Part shown: positions 1-7,505 of the stretch, piece after piece
How positions within the stretch are numbered: position 1 is the first letter of the stretch
Layout of the letters: each line of letters begins with the position of its first letter
From: CAZYSK01 sp964649415
GTDB lineage: Bacteria > Chloroflexota > Anaerolineae > B4-G1
Reading direction: 5' to 3'
NCBI GenBank assembly: GCA_964649415.1
Contig: CAZYSK010000139.1
Location: 1 to 11,086 of the forward strand
Length of the DNA: 11,086 nt
The notes under the pieces: generated by a model
Database searches by the model: none
What the model saw: only the letters and a program-made list of their open reading frames with translations
Told to the model about the DNA's origin: nothing
Made by a program: the position numbers and the translations under genes

Positions 1-2
1 CC

Positions 3-2195
3 GACAGCCAGCGGTACCGCGTGCTCCAGACCTTCCTCTCCGCCGGGGACCGGCGCTGCGTCTTTCTCACCGCCACGCCGCGCAACAAGTCGGTGTGGGA
101 TATCCACAACCAGATCCGGCTCTTCCACCCGGGAGACGTGACCGACCTGCCCGTGGATCCGCCGCATCTGCGCAGGTATTTCAAGCTGGTGGAGCAGGGG
201 GAGCGGCGGCTGCCGGCCCTGCTCTCTAACCTGCTGATCCGCCGCACCCGCAACCAGATCCTGCGCTGGTACGGCCACGACGCCGAGACCGACCGGCGGG
301 TGGATCCCGAAGACTTCGCTCCCTACCGGGACGGGGAACGGCGCGCCTACGTGCTCGTGGGCCAGCGAAAGCAGTTCTTCCCTGCTCGCCAGTTGCAGAC
401 GATCGAGTATAGCATTGAGCAGACCTACGGAGGGCTCTACGAGCGATTGCGCCAGCACCTGGGCCGGCCGCATCCCCCGGGCGAGCGTCTCGCCCCCGAC
501 GAACTGACCTACGCCCGCTACGGCCTGTGGAACTACGTCGATCCCCGCAAGCGAGACCGTCCCCCCTACGCCGACCTGCATCGGGCCGGGGCCAACCTGC
601 GCGGCCTGATGCGCGTGATGCTCTTCAAGCGCTTCGAGTCCAGCGTCTACGCCTTTCGAGAGACTGTCCGCCGCCTGCTGCACATCCACCGGCAGTTCCT
701 GGCGGCGCTGGATCAGGGCTTCGTCCCGGCCGGCGAGGAGGCCCAGAGACTGCTCTACGAGTCTGATCGGGATGAGGAGCAGGTCTTGATCGATGCCCTG
801 CAGGCGGTGGGCGGTCGTTACGCGACGGCGGATTTTGACCTGCCCCGCCTGCGGGCCGACGTCCGGCAGGACGTCCGCGTGCTGGAGGAGATCCTGCGCA
901 CGGTGGAGCCCATCACCGCCGTGCAGGACGCCAAGCTGCAGACGCTTGTGGCCTGGCTGGCGCGCCCCCCGCTCGGCGAGGACAAGGTGCTGGTCTTCAC
1001 CCAGTATGCCGATACGGCCCGGTACCTGTACGACAACCTTGACCCTGAGGATGACCATCCCGACATCGAGGTGGTCTATAGCCAGGAGAAGAGCAAAGCC
1101 GAGGTCGTGGGGCGCTTCGCGCCGCGCGCCAACCCGGAGCACAGCCTACCCGAGGGTATTCCAGAGATCAACACGTTGGTCGCGACCGACGTCCTTTCCG
1201 AGGGGCTGAATCTCCAGGATTGCGCCCGGGTCGTCAACTACGATCTGCACTGGAACCCGGTGCGGCTGATCCAGCGCTTCGGGCGCATCGACCGCATTGG
1301 CTCCGAGCACGACGTGATCTACGCCTACAACTTCCTGCCGGAGACGGAATTGGACAGGAACCTCGGTCTACGGCAGAAGCTGGCCTGGCGCATCCAGGAG
1401 ATCCACGAGACCATCGGCGAGGACGCCGCCATCCTCGACCCCGGCGAGCAACTGAATCGGGAAGCGATGTACACCATCTACACGCAGGGGGACATCGGTC
1501 GGTACGAGGAGGACGACGTGGACGAATTCATCGACCTCCACGAAGCGGCGGAGATCATCCGCCAGCTCAGGGAGGACCAGCCCGACCTGTACCGTCGCAT
1601 CACGAGCCTGCGGGACGGCATCCGCTGCGGTGTACGAGCAGGACAGGCAGGCACCACAAGCGTCTTCTGTCGAGCCGGGAGGTACAGGCAACTGTTCCTG
1701 GTGAACGGCAACGGCGAGATCGTCAGTCGGGACATTCCACGCATCCTGAGCCTCCTGAAGTGCGATCCGGACACCCCGGCGCAGCCCTTGCCGCCGGGAT
1801 ACAACGCGCTTGTGACGTCCGTCAAGCAGGAGTTCGACCAAGAGGCGCAGGCCCGTCAGGCCGAGCGTGAGCACACGCTGTCCTTGACCCGAGCGCAGCG
1901 GTATCTGCGGCGGGAGCTCCGGGTCCTGTACGGCCAGACCCGGGACGAGGATCTGAGGCGTCAAATCGTCGAACTGGAGGCTGCTTTCCTCCAATCGAGT
2001 CCCCGGCCGGCCGTGCGGACCGAGCTAAACCGCATCCGGCGAGATGGACTGACTGGCGAGGCCCTGCTCGAGGCGCTCTCGCAGGCCTATCACCTGTACG
2101 GGCTGGAGCCCGCGCGCCCGCGCGAGGAGACCCGCCCGGAGACGAACGACGACCTGCCGCGCGTGATCTGTAGCGTGGCGATGGTTGGCCACTAA
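3..2195 (+). CDS. SNF2/HepA-type helicase, C-terminal part (cut by left edge)
   Basis: An ATP-dependent superfamily 2 helicase or translocase. The reading frame is open from base 3 and its start lies outside the window; the GTG at 21 is an internal codon (residue 1 below). Seen: motif III FLTATP (about residues 15-20), a long alpha-helical linker containing MLFKRFESSVYAF (200-212) typical of the HepA/RapA branch, then the second RecA domain with KVLVFTQYAD (322-331), LVATDVLSEGLNLQD (386-400) and the arginine-finger motif QRFGRIDRIGS (418-428). Walker A and the DExx box must lie upstream. After about residue 440 comes a charged helical tail with no motif I recognise. Helicases of this type are found in housekeeping transcription recycling and in defence islands; many Chloroflexota versions carry an N-terminal PLD-like domain, and a fragment of such a domain occurs at 7506. 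The next gene begins 14 bases after the stop but is unrelated in kind. The family is secure; the biological role is not. Confidence 0.92.
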   Translation, partial: DSQRYRVLQTFLSAGDRRCVFLTATPRNKSVWDIHNQIRLFHPGDVTDLPVDPPHLRRYFKLVEQGERRLPALLSNLLIRRTRNQILRWYGHDAETDRRVDPEDFAPYRDGERRAYVLVGQRKQFFPARQLQTIEYSIEQTYGGLYERLRQHLGRPHPPGERLAPDELTYARYGLWNYVDPRKRDRPPYADLHRAGANLRGLMRVMLFKRFESSVYAFRETVRRLLHIHRQFLAALDQGFVPAGEEAQRLLYESDRDEEQVLIDALQAVGGRYATADFDLPRLRADVRQDVRVLEEILRTVEPITAVQDAKLQTLVAWLARPPLGEDKVLVFTQYADTARYLYDNLDPEDDHPDIEVVYSQEKSKAEVVGRFAPRANPEHSLPEGIPEINTLVATDVLSEGLNLQDCARVVNYDLHWNPVRLIQRFGRIDRIGSEHDVIYAYNFLPETELDRNLGLRQKLAWRIQEIHETIGEDAAILDPGEQLNREAMYTIYTQGDIGRYEEDDVDEFIDLHEAAEIIRQLREDQPDLYRRITSLRDGIRCGVRAGQAGTTSVFCRAGRYRQLFLVNGNGEIVSRDIPRILSLLKCDPDTPAQPLPPGYNALVTSVKQEFDQEAQARQAEREHTLSLTRAQRYLRRELRVLYGQTRDEDLRRQIVELEAAFLQSSPRPAVRTELNRIRRDGLTGEALLEALSQAYHLYGLEPARPREETRPETNDDLPRVICSVAMVGH

Positions 2196-2209
2196 GAAAG
2201 GATCGGAGG

Positions 2210-4735
2210 ATGAGCTTGAGGCGCGTGCTCTATATCCTGGCAATGATCTCGATCTTGTTGGCAGCCCATCCTTTCCCCTCGCTGCCGGCCGGGAATTCCC
2301 TTCCCCATGCGCCCGCGCCGAACGCGGGTGACGCCGGCCAGCCAGCGAGGAACGCCTCCGCCCCGTCCGTGATTCTCGCCGATGACTTCGAGCGCGGAAC
2401 CGGCGACTGGTACCTGAATGGGGACTGGGAGATCCAGGCCGCTAAAGGCAACTACGTGTTGCACGGTGTCGCCTTCTCCTTTGCCCAGGCCGAAAAGACC
2501 TGGGGTAACTGTCGCTTCGAAGCGCGCGTCCGGATCCAGAGCGGTGAGACCAAGCTCGCCGTACGCGTCGGCGATTTACATACCGGTTACTACCTCGGGC
2601 TTGAGGCCGGCGGCGCGCTAAGCCTGGCGAAGTGGGATGGTGCCACCTGGACCGACCTGGGTAGCGATCCCGGCCCCTATCCCGCTGGGCAGTGGCACCT
2701 CCTGGCCCTGGAAGCAGTGGGCAGCCAACTGCGCGGCTACGTGGACGGCGAGCTCAAGATCGCGGCCAGCGATGCGTCCTACACGTCAGGCGTCCCCATG
2801 CTCAACGTGTCCGTTGGCGAGGCCGATTTTGACGATGTGTGGATGACGGGGGACGCTCCGGCGGCCTGCCCGCTCGTCCCATCAAATGGGATATGGGGAG
2901 CCTTTGGCATCGCCTTCAACTCCGATGGAGAGCTGTTTATCGATTCACCCGTGAGCCAGATTACGGATGAGGGCGAGGTTCTCTTCCTGGCAACAGCGGG
3001 TGCACCCGGCGACCTGGCGATTGACGACCAGCATAACCTGTACGTGGTAGCTGAAGATACCACTACGATTTACAAGGTCACGCCCGATGGCACGCGTACG
3101 GACTTCGTCACTTCGCTGGCGCTGCCGTGGAACGTGGCGATGGGGCCGGACGGGTATCTGTATGCCACCGATGGCCCTGACATTATGCGTGTTGATCTGA
3201 GTGACGGCTCAGTGGCTTTGTGGATGGCAGGTATGGCTGGGGATATGGTCTTCGATGCAGACGGCACCCTCTGCGTCCAGTCCAACGAGACAACCCGCAG
3301 GATCGCACCCGACAAGACGGTCACTGTAGTCGCGGTGCTCCCGACGATCCGCCCCTACCGGCAATACTCCGGCATCGCTGTGGATGACGTGGGCAATCTG
3401 TACGTGGGTGAGTCTCTAAGAACGGAATTCTCGGAGACTGACCCACCCTGGGTGCCGCCCATCGTGGCCGACAAAGTGTACAAGATCACGCCCGGCGGTC
3501 AGGCGAGCACCTTTGCCAGTGGATTGGGTGGCGTGTACGACCTGGCCTTTGGCTCCGATGGGTATCTGTATGCCACCGAGCATGACTGGAGCGGCGTGTC
3601 CAAGATCGCCCCAGACGGGACGGTAACCCCGATTGTGCTCACAAACGGCCTCGTGGGGGCCGCTGACGTGGCCTATAGCCCTGATGGGTTGCTCCATTTT
3701 ATCAGCTGGGATAGCTGGATGGTCACCCGGTTGGACGCCGGAGGGCAGATGACCGCCGTGGTGAACGGCTTGAACTCGGCCTCCGGCGATGCCCGGGGGC
3801 CGGCGTTGGCCTTTGACACCGCCGGAGAGCTCTACATCGCCGAGCCCGCCCCCATCGGCCCCAACCGTGTGTCCAAGGTCTCCGGCGATATGGCTACGAT
3901 CTTTGCCCCCGACCTGGTGGGCCCCAGCGGTCTGGCGTTCGATGCCCACGGTGATCTGTACGTCTCGCAGGGGCCTGTGGGTGATGTGTTGCGTTTTTCG
4001 CCGGATGGCACGCGGCACGCTTTCGCCAGCGGGCTGGATCAGCCCAAGGACCTGGCCTTTGGCCCCGATGGGCTGCTGTATGTGGCCGAGCCCGGTGGAA
4101 ATCGGGTATCGCAGATAGACGCCAGCGGGACGGTGACGCCTTTTGTCACTATCGAGGAGCCCACTGATGTGGTTTTCCAGGAGGGCGACTTGTTGGTCAG
4201 TACCGGAACAGGAGACATCTGGCGAGTAAGCTCAACTGGAACGCCGGCCCTTTTCACAGCCGGCCCCAGCGATGCTCAGGGCATCACCATGGCCCCCGAT
4301 GGCGCCGTCGTAGCGGCTTTCGGCTGTGACAACAGCATCTACCGCTTCGTAGAAGGGGGGACCAGCCCTGGCGTGGCGATCACGGCGCCGGAGATCGGCT
4401 TGGGACGATCCGGGCAGGTTCTTACGCACACCTTCACCATCCACAATACCGGAAATGGAGCAGATGGCTTCTGGCTGGCGGCCGAGTCTGAACGCGGCTG
4501 GCCGCTGAGCGTTCAAGGCGGGGAATTCGTGGGGTCGGTCGTGTGCGGGCAGACGCGTTCGGTAGAGGTGGCGGTGACGATTCCTGCCGGCACAGATGTG
4601 GGGTCAAGAGATACGCTGACGCTCACGGCAACGTCACGGTTGGCCTCCGGCATATCTGCGACAGCTCGGGCTACGACAGTGAGCAGCTATGGTGTCTACC
4701 TGCCGCTTGTCACCAAAGGCGATATCCCGGTTTGA
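2210..4735 (+). CDS. Secreted protein: concanavalin-like domain, 12 NHL-type repeats, Ig-like domain, YLPLV tail
   Basis: An 841-residue exported protein of unknown substrate. The ATG at 2210 is chosen for the AAAGGA seven bases upstream. Residues 1-22 form a signal peptide (basic MSLRR, then a hydrophobic core). Residues 58-212 (ADDFERG ... FDDVWM) resemble the LamG/concanavalin fold of sugar-binding and DUF1080-type domains. About residues 230-715 hold twelve repeats of the pattern (G)LAFxxDGxLYVxxxxxxxIxRxxPDGT, as in NHL/SMP-30 beta-propellers; twelve suggests two six-bladed propellers in tandem. From 719 an Ig-like domain (TFTIHNTGNGADGF) resembles NEW3/CARDB modules. The protein ends in VYLPLVTKGDIPV, nearly the same tail as the beta-helix protein at 8162. 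There is no transmembrane helix or LPXTG motif at the C terminus. No catalytic residues can be assigned; binding or adhesion is an inference. Confidence 0.9.
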   Translation: MSLRRVLYILAMISILLAAHPFPSLPAGNSLPHAPAPNAGDAGQPARNASAPSVILADDFERGTGDWYLNGDWEIQAAKGNYVLHGVAFSFAQAEKTWGNCRFEARVRIQSGETKLAVRVGDLHTGYYLGLEAGGALSLAKWDGATWTDLGSDPGPYPAGQWHLLALEAVGSQLRGYVDGELKIAASDASYTSGVPMLNVSVGEADFDDVWMTGDAPAACPLVPSNGIWGAFGIAFNSDGELFIDSPVSQITDEGEVLFLATAGAPGDLAIDDQHNLYVVAEDTTTIYKVTPDGTRTDFVTSLALPWNVAMGPDGYLYATDGPDIMRVDLSDGSVALWMAGMAGDMVFDADGTLCVQSNETTRRIAPDKTVTVVAVLPTIRPYRQYSGIAVDDVGNLYVGESLRTEFSETDPPWVPPIVADKVYKITPGGQASTFASGLGGVYDLAFGSDGYLYATEHDWSGVSKIAPDGTVTPIVLTNGLVGAADVAYSPDGLLHFISWDSWMVTRLDAGGQMTAVVNGLNSASGDARGPALAFDTAGELYIAEPAPIGPNRVSKVSGDMATIFAPDLVGPSGLAFDAHGDLYVSQGPVGDVLRFSPDGTRHAFASGLDQPKDLAFGPDGLLYVAEPGGNRVSQIDASGTVTPFVTIEEPTDVVFQEGDLLVSTGTGDIWRVSSTGTPALFTAGPSDAQGITMAPDGAVVAAFGCDNSIYRFVEGGTSPGVAITAPEIGLGRSGQVLTHTFTIHNTGNGADGFWLAAESERGWPLSVQGGEFVGSVVCGQTRSVEVAVTIPAGTDVGSRDTLTLTATSRLASGISATARATTVSSYGVYLPLVTKGDIPV

Positions 4736-4760
4736 CATCCTCTCAGACTTGCAGTACATT
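4732..4760 (+). promoter_or_regulatory. Predicted sigma-70 promoter overlapping a stop codon
   Basis: A perfect -35 box TTGACA (4732-4737) shares bases with the TGA stop of the upstream gene. After a 17-base spacer comes TACATT (4755-4760), four of six matches to the -10 consensus. It would start transcripts near 4767 that run through the hairpin at 4826 to the membrane-protein gene at 4919. This is a consensus match only. Confidence 0.45.
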
Positions 4761-4825
4761 ACGTACACGAGACCACGTTGACCCAGGCACCAGGAGCGCC
4801 TTGGAGGTTCACAGCGTAGGATTAC

Positions 4826-4858
4826 ACAGCCCGCCCACCTCGAGGTGTAGCGGGCTGT
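4826..4858 (+). terminator. GC-rich hairpin, terminator or attenuator candidate
   Basis: A nine-pair stem, ACAGCCCGC (4826-4834) with GCGGGCTGT (4850-4858), encloses a second perfect palindrome CACCTCGAGGTG (4836-4847). It is followed by TTGTGACTGTTGTT, which is T-rich but not a clean T-run. It lies 90 bases after the stop of the propeller protein and 60 bases before the next start. It may terminate the first gene, or attenuate transcripts from the promoter at 4732. Confidence 0.55.
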
Positions 4859-4918
4859 TGTGACTGTTGTTCGGATAGCGTCTTGGGCTAGGATGTCAAA
4901 GAGGGGAGGCTATTTGAG

Positions 4919-5278
4919 ATGAGTAAGCCGGCTAAGAGTGTTCTCGTGTTTGGGATTTACCTGGTAGTGACAGGCCTTGGCTTCCTGGTGGTTCCTAATA
5001 CCCTGCTGGCCCTGTTTGGCTTCGCAACGACGACTGAGCCATGGATTCGCGTGGTGGGGGTGGTTGTGCTGGTGCTGGCCTACTACTATATCGAAGCGGC
5101 GCGCAACGAGGTTAAGCCCTTCTTCCGCTGGACGCTCTACTGTCGTCCGGCGGTCCTGGTGGCCTTCACTGCCCTTGTGATATTGGGCCTCGCCAAGCCT
5201 ATGCTGATTCTATTCGGAGTGCTCGACCTGTTAGGTGCGCTTTGGACCGGCCTGGCATTGCGCTCGTCGCAGGCCTAG
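4919..5278 (+). CDS. Small integral membrane protein, four predicted helices
   Basis: A 119-residue, strongly hydrophobic protein with about four transmembrane segments: roughly residues 8-30 (VLVFGIYLVVTGLGFLVV), 41-60 (WIRVVGVVVLVLAYYYIE), 71-91 and 94-113. Short charged loops separate them (EAARNEVKPFFRW). The ATG is preceded by GGGGAGG (4903-4909), nine bases away, so the start is well supported. The pattern, including the conserved-looking FGIYL, PNTLLALFGF and YYYIEAARN segments, is that of short hypothetical membrane proteins found in many bacteria. I cannot assign a function, and no catalytic or metal-binding residues stand out. A promoter and hairpin lie upstream; no gene follows closely, so it is probably a single-gene unit. 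Confidence 0.85.
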   Translation: MSKPAKSVLVFGIYLVVTGLGFLVVPNTLLALFGFATTTEPWIRVVGVVVLVLAYYYIEAARNEVKPFFRWTLYCRPAVLVAFTALVILGLAKPMLILFGVLDLLGALWTGLALRSSQA

Positions 5279-5714
5279 TGAAGAGCAGCGAATAACGGGC
5301 GTGCGGCACACAACTCCCGCCGGAGCTGAGCGCCTGGCCACGTGTCACGTGCGATAATTGGGCAAGCAGGCGATTCGTTCGGTTAGGAAGCATCGGTCGC
5401 ACGTCCGGCAGCGGCTCAGTTCCTTCGTTAGCGCGGCGGGTTGGCGTCCGCTTGCCAGCCTGTCCCCGCTCTCTGCACGCGCCTCACGGCCAGGCGGCAC
5501 CTTAGTATTATAGAAACCAGGTTTTTCAGAAAAAACCGGGTTTCTGGCGTCACGCCTCTGGCCCGGCGGCAGGAGCGGGTTGGGGGCGGATGGCGCAGAT
5601 GCAGATGTCCGCCCCATTCCTGGTTGCATGGGATAGCTTCAGTATTGCAGAGCCCGCCACCGTCACGCTGCCGCGGCCGCTCAATACTTGATTGGGATCC
5701 CTGAGGATAACCCC
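5279..5714. other. Intergenic region, 436 bases, no gene seen
   Basis: No frame gives convincing protein. It contains the inverted hexamer pair CACGTG-T-CACGTG (5339-5351), a possible regulator site, and the palindrome at 5512-5545. It ends with the ribosome-binding sequence of the methyltransferase (TGAGGA at 5702). I see no clear promoter for that gene. Confidence 0.6.
5512..5545. repeat. Palindromic element, dispersed-repeat type
   Basis: The arms AGAAACCAGGTTTTT (5512-5526) and AAAAACCGGGTTTCT (5531-5545) pair over 15 positions with one mismatch around a CAGA loop. The AT/GC block structure differs sharply from the surrounding GC-rich DNA. Palindromes built on AGAAACC-GGTTTTT are, from memory, repeated many times in some cyanobacterial and Chloroflexota genomes. 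Only one copy is present here, so repetition cannot be shown from this window. Confidence 0.6.
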
Positions 5715-6479
5715 ATGTACGACGACAGTGACAAGCCTGTAGCCCAGGACGCGTATGATGCCCTGGCCGAGCCGTATGCCGCGCGGATTGACACCGCGCC
5801 ATCGGAATGGCGCCTTTTGAAGGGTGATGGCAAGCCGCACAACGCCTACTACGAGCGCCCGGCCACGCTATCCCTGTTGCCCGACGTCCAGGGCAAGCGG
5901 GTTCTGGACGCAGGCTGTGGCCCAGGGGTATACGCTGAGTGGCTTGCGGACAGGGAGGCTGAGGTCGTGGCCTTCGACGCCAACGAGAACATGGTGCGCC
6001 TGGCGAGGGAGAGGTTGGGAGCGCGCGCTCACGTGGTGCGAGCTGAATTGGGACGGCGACTAGATTTTCTCGAAGACGAGTCCTTCGATCAGGTGGTGGC
6101 CCCTCTGGTACTGGACTACGTTCAGGATTGGGGATTGGTGTTCGAGGAGTTCTATCGCGTGTTGCGCCCGGGTGGACACCTGGTGTTCTCAGCAGAGCAT
6201 CCCTTCGCCAAGTTCTACACCCATCACGCCACCGGCGTGTACTTCGAGACAGAACTGGTCGAGTACGAGTGGCGCGGATTCGGCGCGCCCGTGCGGGTGC
6301 CATCGTATCGCCGGCCATTGAGCGCGATGGTCAACCCCCTCGTGGAGGCAGGCTTCGTTCTCCAGCGGATACTGGAGCCGGTGCCCACGGAGCAGTTCCG
6401 GGATAGCGAGCCGGAGGAGTACGAGGAGTTGACGAGGTGCCCGGGTTTCATGTGTGTGCGGGCGCTCAAGCCGCGCTAG
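5715..6479 (+). CDS. Class I SAM-dependent methyltransferase
   Basis: A 254-residue methyltransferase of the Methyltransf_11/UbiE-like group, transferring a methyl group from S-adenosylmethionine to an unknown small-molecule substrate. Seen: motif I VLDAGCGPG (residues 63-71), the acidic ribose-binding position in VVAFDANENM (84-93, D88), motif IV-like FDQVVAPLVLDYVQDW (124-139), and YRVLRPGGHLVFSAEHP (147-163). The C-terminal part (about 196-254) is the substrate-side cap typical of these proteins, including the CPGFMCVRA ending. The ATG at 5715 is preferred over an upstream in-frame TTG (5688) because TGAGGA lies seven bases before it and the protein is then collinear with the family. The last 181 bases are duplicated at 7730-7910. 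The hairpin repeat at 6554 lies downstream, between this gene and the convergent toxin gene. Confidence 0.92.
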   Translation: MYDDSDKPVAQDAYDALAEPYAARIDTAPSEWRLLKGDGKPHNAYYERPATLSLLPDVQGKRVLDAGCGPGVYAEWLADREAEVVAFDANENMVRLARERLGARAHVVRAELGRRLDFLEDESFDQVVAPLVLDYVQDWGLVFEEFYRVLRPGGHLVFSAEHPFAKFYTHHATGVYFETELVEYEWRGFGAPVRVPSYRRPLSAMVNPLVEAGFVLQRILEPVPTEQFRDSEPEEYEELTRCPGFMCVRALKPR

Positions 6480-6626
6480 GCCGCCCGACAAAGCGATTCC
6501 CTCGTGTGTTGGCTCTGTGGCCCGATGGAGGAGGGCGTGATTGTGGCGGGAGAGACTACTTTGGATGGCGGAAATACGCGATGGTGGCTCAGCGCCTGAC
6601 GTCGATTACTGGCATCCGTGGTAGCC
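6299..6626 (+). repeat. Direct repeat, copy 1 (methyltransferase 3' end plus downstream region)
   Basis: From 6299 this sequence matches 7730 onward at an offset of 1431 bases. There are 8 differences over about 181 bases up to the shared stop codon. The flanks after the stop are weaker but clearly related (shared GATTGTGGCGGGAG before the palindrome), with a net four-base length difference. Six of the eight coding differences are synonymous. Confidence 0.9.
6554..6626. repeat. 73-base imperfect palindrome, copy A
   Basis: Two 29-base arms (6554-6582 and 6598-6626) surround a 15-base loop. The arms are recognisably complementary (CTAC..GGATG against CATCC..GTAG) but decayed. Its partner is at 7989-8061. 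It lies between the ends of the convergent methyltransferase and toxin genes, 28 bases beyond the toxin stop, so it may act as a bidirectional terminator. Confidence 0.6.
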
Positions 6627-6654
6627 TGCTGGACACCGAGGAGTCGTCCTGTTC

Positions 6655-7086
6655 CTACTCCTCCGGCTGGCCGAATTCTCGAGCGAGGAAATCGTGTACG
6701 GTGAGGATGGGGATATCCGCGTAATTCTCCAGATCAAGCAGATGATGGTCACCCGACACGACGTAGGCCGCTCTGACTACAATGGCGCAATGCAGAAAGA
6801 CGTCATCGTCGGGATCGGCCGCCACGATAAGAGGACCCTCTTGGAGGACATCGAAAACGGAGGCCAAGTCTATCGCATAGGCGAGCAACTCGGCGGAGGA
6901 AAGCCCCAGTTGCTCCAGGCGAGGCTGAAACTTCTCATAGGTAAGCACCCGAGCAAGTTCCTCGATCATCGTGGGGGCCACACACAGCTCGATCTCTCCT
7001 GCCTCGGCCAGGCGCAACAGTTCCCAAGGCTGCCCCTTCCAGAGAAGGCCGGAGATCCAGACATTGGTGTCGATGACGATACGCAA
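6655..7086 (-). CDS. PIN-domain ribonuclease toxin (COG1569-like)
   Basis: A 143-residue PIN-domain protein, the predicted RNA-cleaving toxin of a two-gene toxin-antitoxin operon. The acidic metal-binding set is present: D6 in VIDTNVWISGL, E43 in the helix PTMIEELARV, the cluster ADPDDDVFLHCAI (90-102) and D113 in VVSGDHHLLDL. Length and the ISGLLWKG and DPDDDVFL signatures fit the COG1569 putative-toxin PIN family better than classical VapC. The start is the TTG at 7086: it gives the canonical family N terminus MRIVIDTN, and GGAG, embedded in the final codons of the antitoxin gene, lies about six bases upstream. Only three bases separate the two genes, implying translational coupling. All catalytic positions are intact, so it is probably active. 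Confidence 0.9.
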   Translation of the reverse strand: MRIVIDTNVWISGLLWKGQPWELLRLAEAGEIELCVAPTMIEELARVLTYEKFQPRLEQLGLSSAELLAYAIDLASVFDVLQEGPLIVAADPDDDVFLHCAIVVRAAYVVSGDHHLLDLENYADIPILTVHDFLAREFGQPEE

Positions 7087-7089
7087 CGA

Positions 7090-7332
7090 TCACTCCGTCT
7101 GCTGCTGCCGTCGAACCTCGTGGACGATCTCGTTGATCTCGTCCATCGACATCGGCTCACCCTCCGGGGCCTCGGCCACAATGCGCGTCACCAGTGGCGG
7201 CGTGATACGTTTGAGATGCAACGTGTCGCCATCGGCCCAGACGACGAACCGATCCGAGGGCTGGAAAAGGGATGCGACCTCGGCTGGAAGCTTGAGCGTG
7301 TCCGTCGCGGTCATTTCGGCAATTTTGACCAT
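7090..7332 (-). CDS. AbrB-like antitoxin of the PIN toxin
   Basis: An 80-residue protein encoded directly upstream of the PIN toxin. The N-terminal half (MTATDTLKLPAEVASLF, then DRFVVWADGDTLHLKRI) has the shape of a short SpoVT/AbrB swapped-hairpin DNA-binding domain. The C-terminal half (EPMSMDEINEIVHEVRRQQQ) is an acidic then basic helix suited to wrapping the toxin. The ATG at 7332 is chosen because GGAGAG lies a few bases upstream and because an upstream extension (to 7395) would run over the promoter. A near-consensus promoter with an overlapping palindrome suggests autorepression, the usual logic for such operons. The family assignment rests on pattern and context; the operon role is more certain than the fold. 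Confidence 0.82.
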   Translation of the reverse strand: MVKIAEMTATDTLKLPAEVASLFQPSDRFVVWADGDTLHLKRITPPLVTRIVAEAPEGEPMSMDEINEIVHEVRRQQQTE

Positions 7333-7365
7333 TGCTCTCTCTCCATACGCTGCTTGGTGTACGCG

Positions 7366-7375
7366 TAGTATACTA
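7366..7375. promoter_or_regulatory. Candidate operator palindrome over the -10 box
   Basis: The perfect ten-base palindrome TAGTATACTA covers the -10 element of the operon promoter. A protein bound here would block RNA polymerase, and the AbrB-like antitoxin is the natural candidate. Inferred from position and symmetry only. Confidence 0.45.
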
Positions 7376-7395
7376 TATGCGCCAGCCAGTGTCAA
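7367..7395 (-). promoter_or_regulatory. Near-consensus sigma-70 promoter of the toxin-antitoxin operon
   Basis: On the minus strand TTGACA (7395-7390), a 17-base spacer and TATACT (7372-7367) match the consensus at 11 of 12 positions. The predicted start is about 28 bases upstream of the antitoxin ATG. Confidence 0.8.
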
Positions 7396-7505
7396 TGAGG
7401 CAACACGTGAGGGCCTACACTACGAAATCCTTGTCTATTGAGCGAGAATCTGGCGATCCTGAGGACTCTCCTCGGTCCCAGCTTCGTCCGGGTTGGGAGC
7501 GTCAA

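Noticed and set aside
3..2195. Assignment of the helicase to DISARM or another named defence system
   Set aside because: The required partner genes (methylase with DUF1998, PLD protein and so on) are not in the window, and the neighbouring genes are not defence-like apart from the toxin-antitoxin pair. The methyltransferase at 5715 is a small-molecule type, not a DNA methylase.
5339..5460. Possible integron attC-like site (CGTTAGCG, GGTTAGGA around an imperfect fold)
   Set aside because: The core sequences do not fit the attC consensus, no integrase is visible, and only one candidate is present.
5688..5714. Upstream TTG start for the methyltransferase
   Set aside because: No ribosome-binding site precedes it, whereas TGAGGA is well placed before the ATG at 5715.
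7332..7505. Extension of the open frame of the chimeric ORF upstream to 7332
   Set aside because: This part lies over the toxin-antitoxin promoter and gives no protein-like sequence; homology to helicases begins at GTG 7506.
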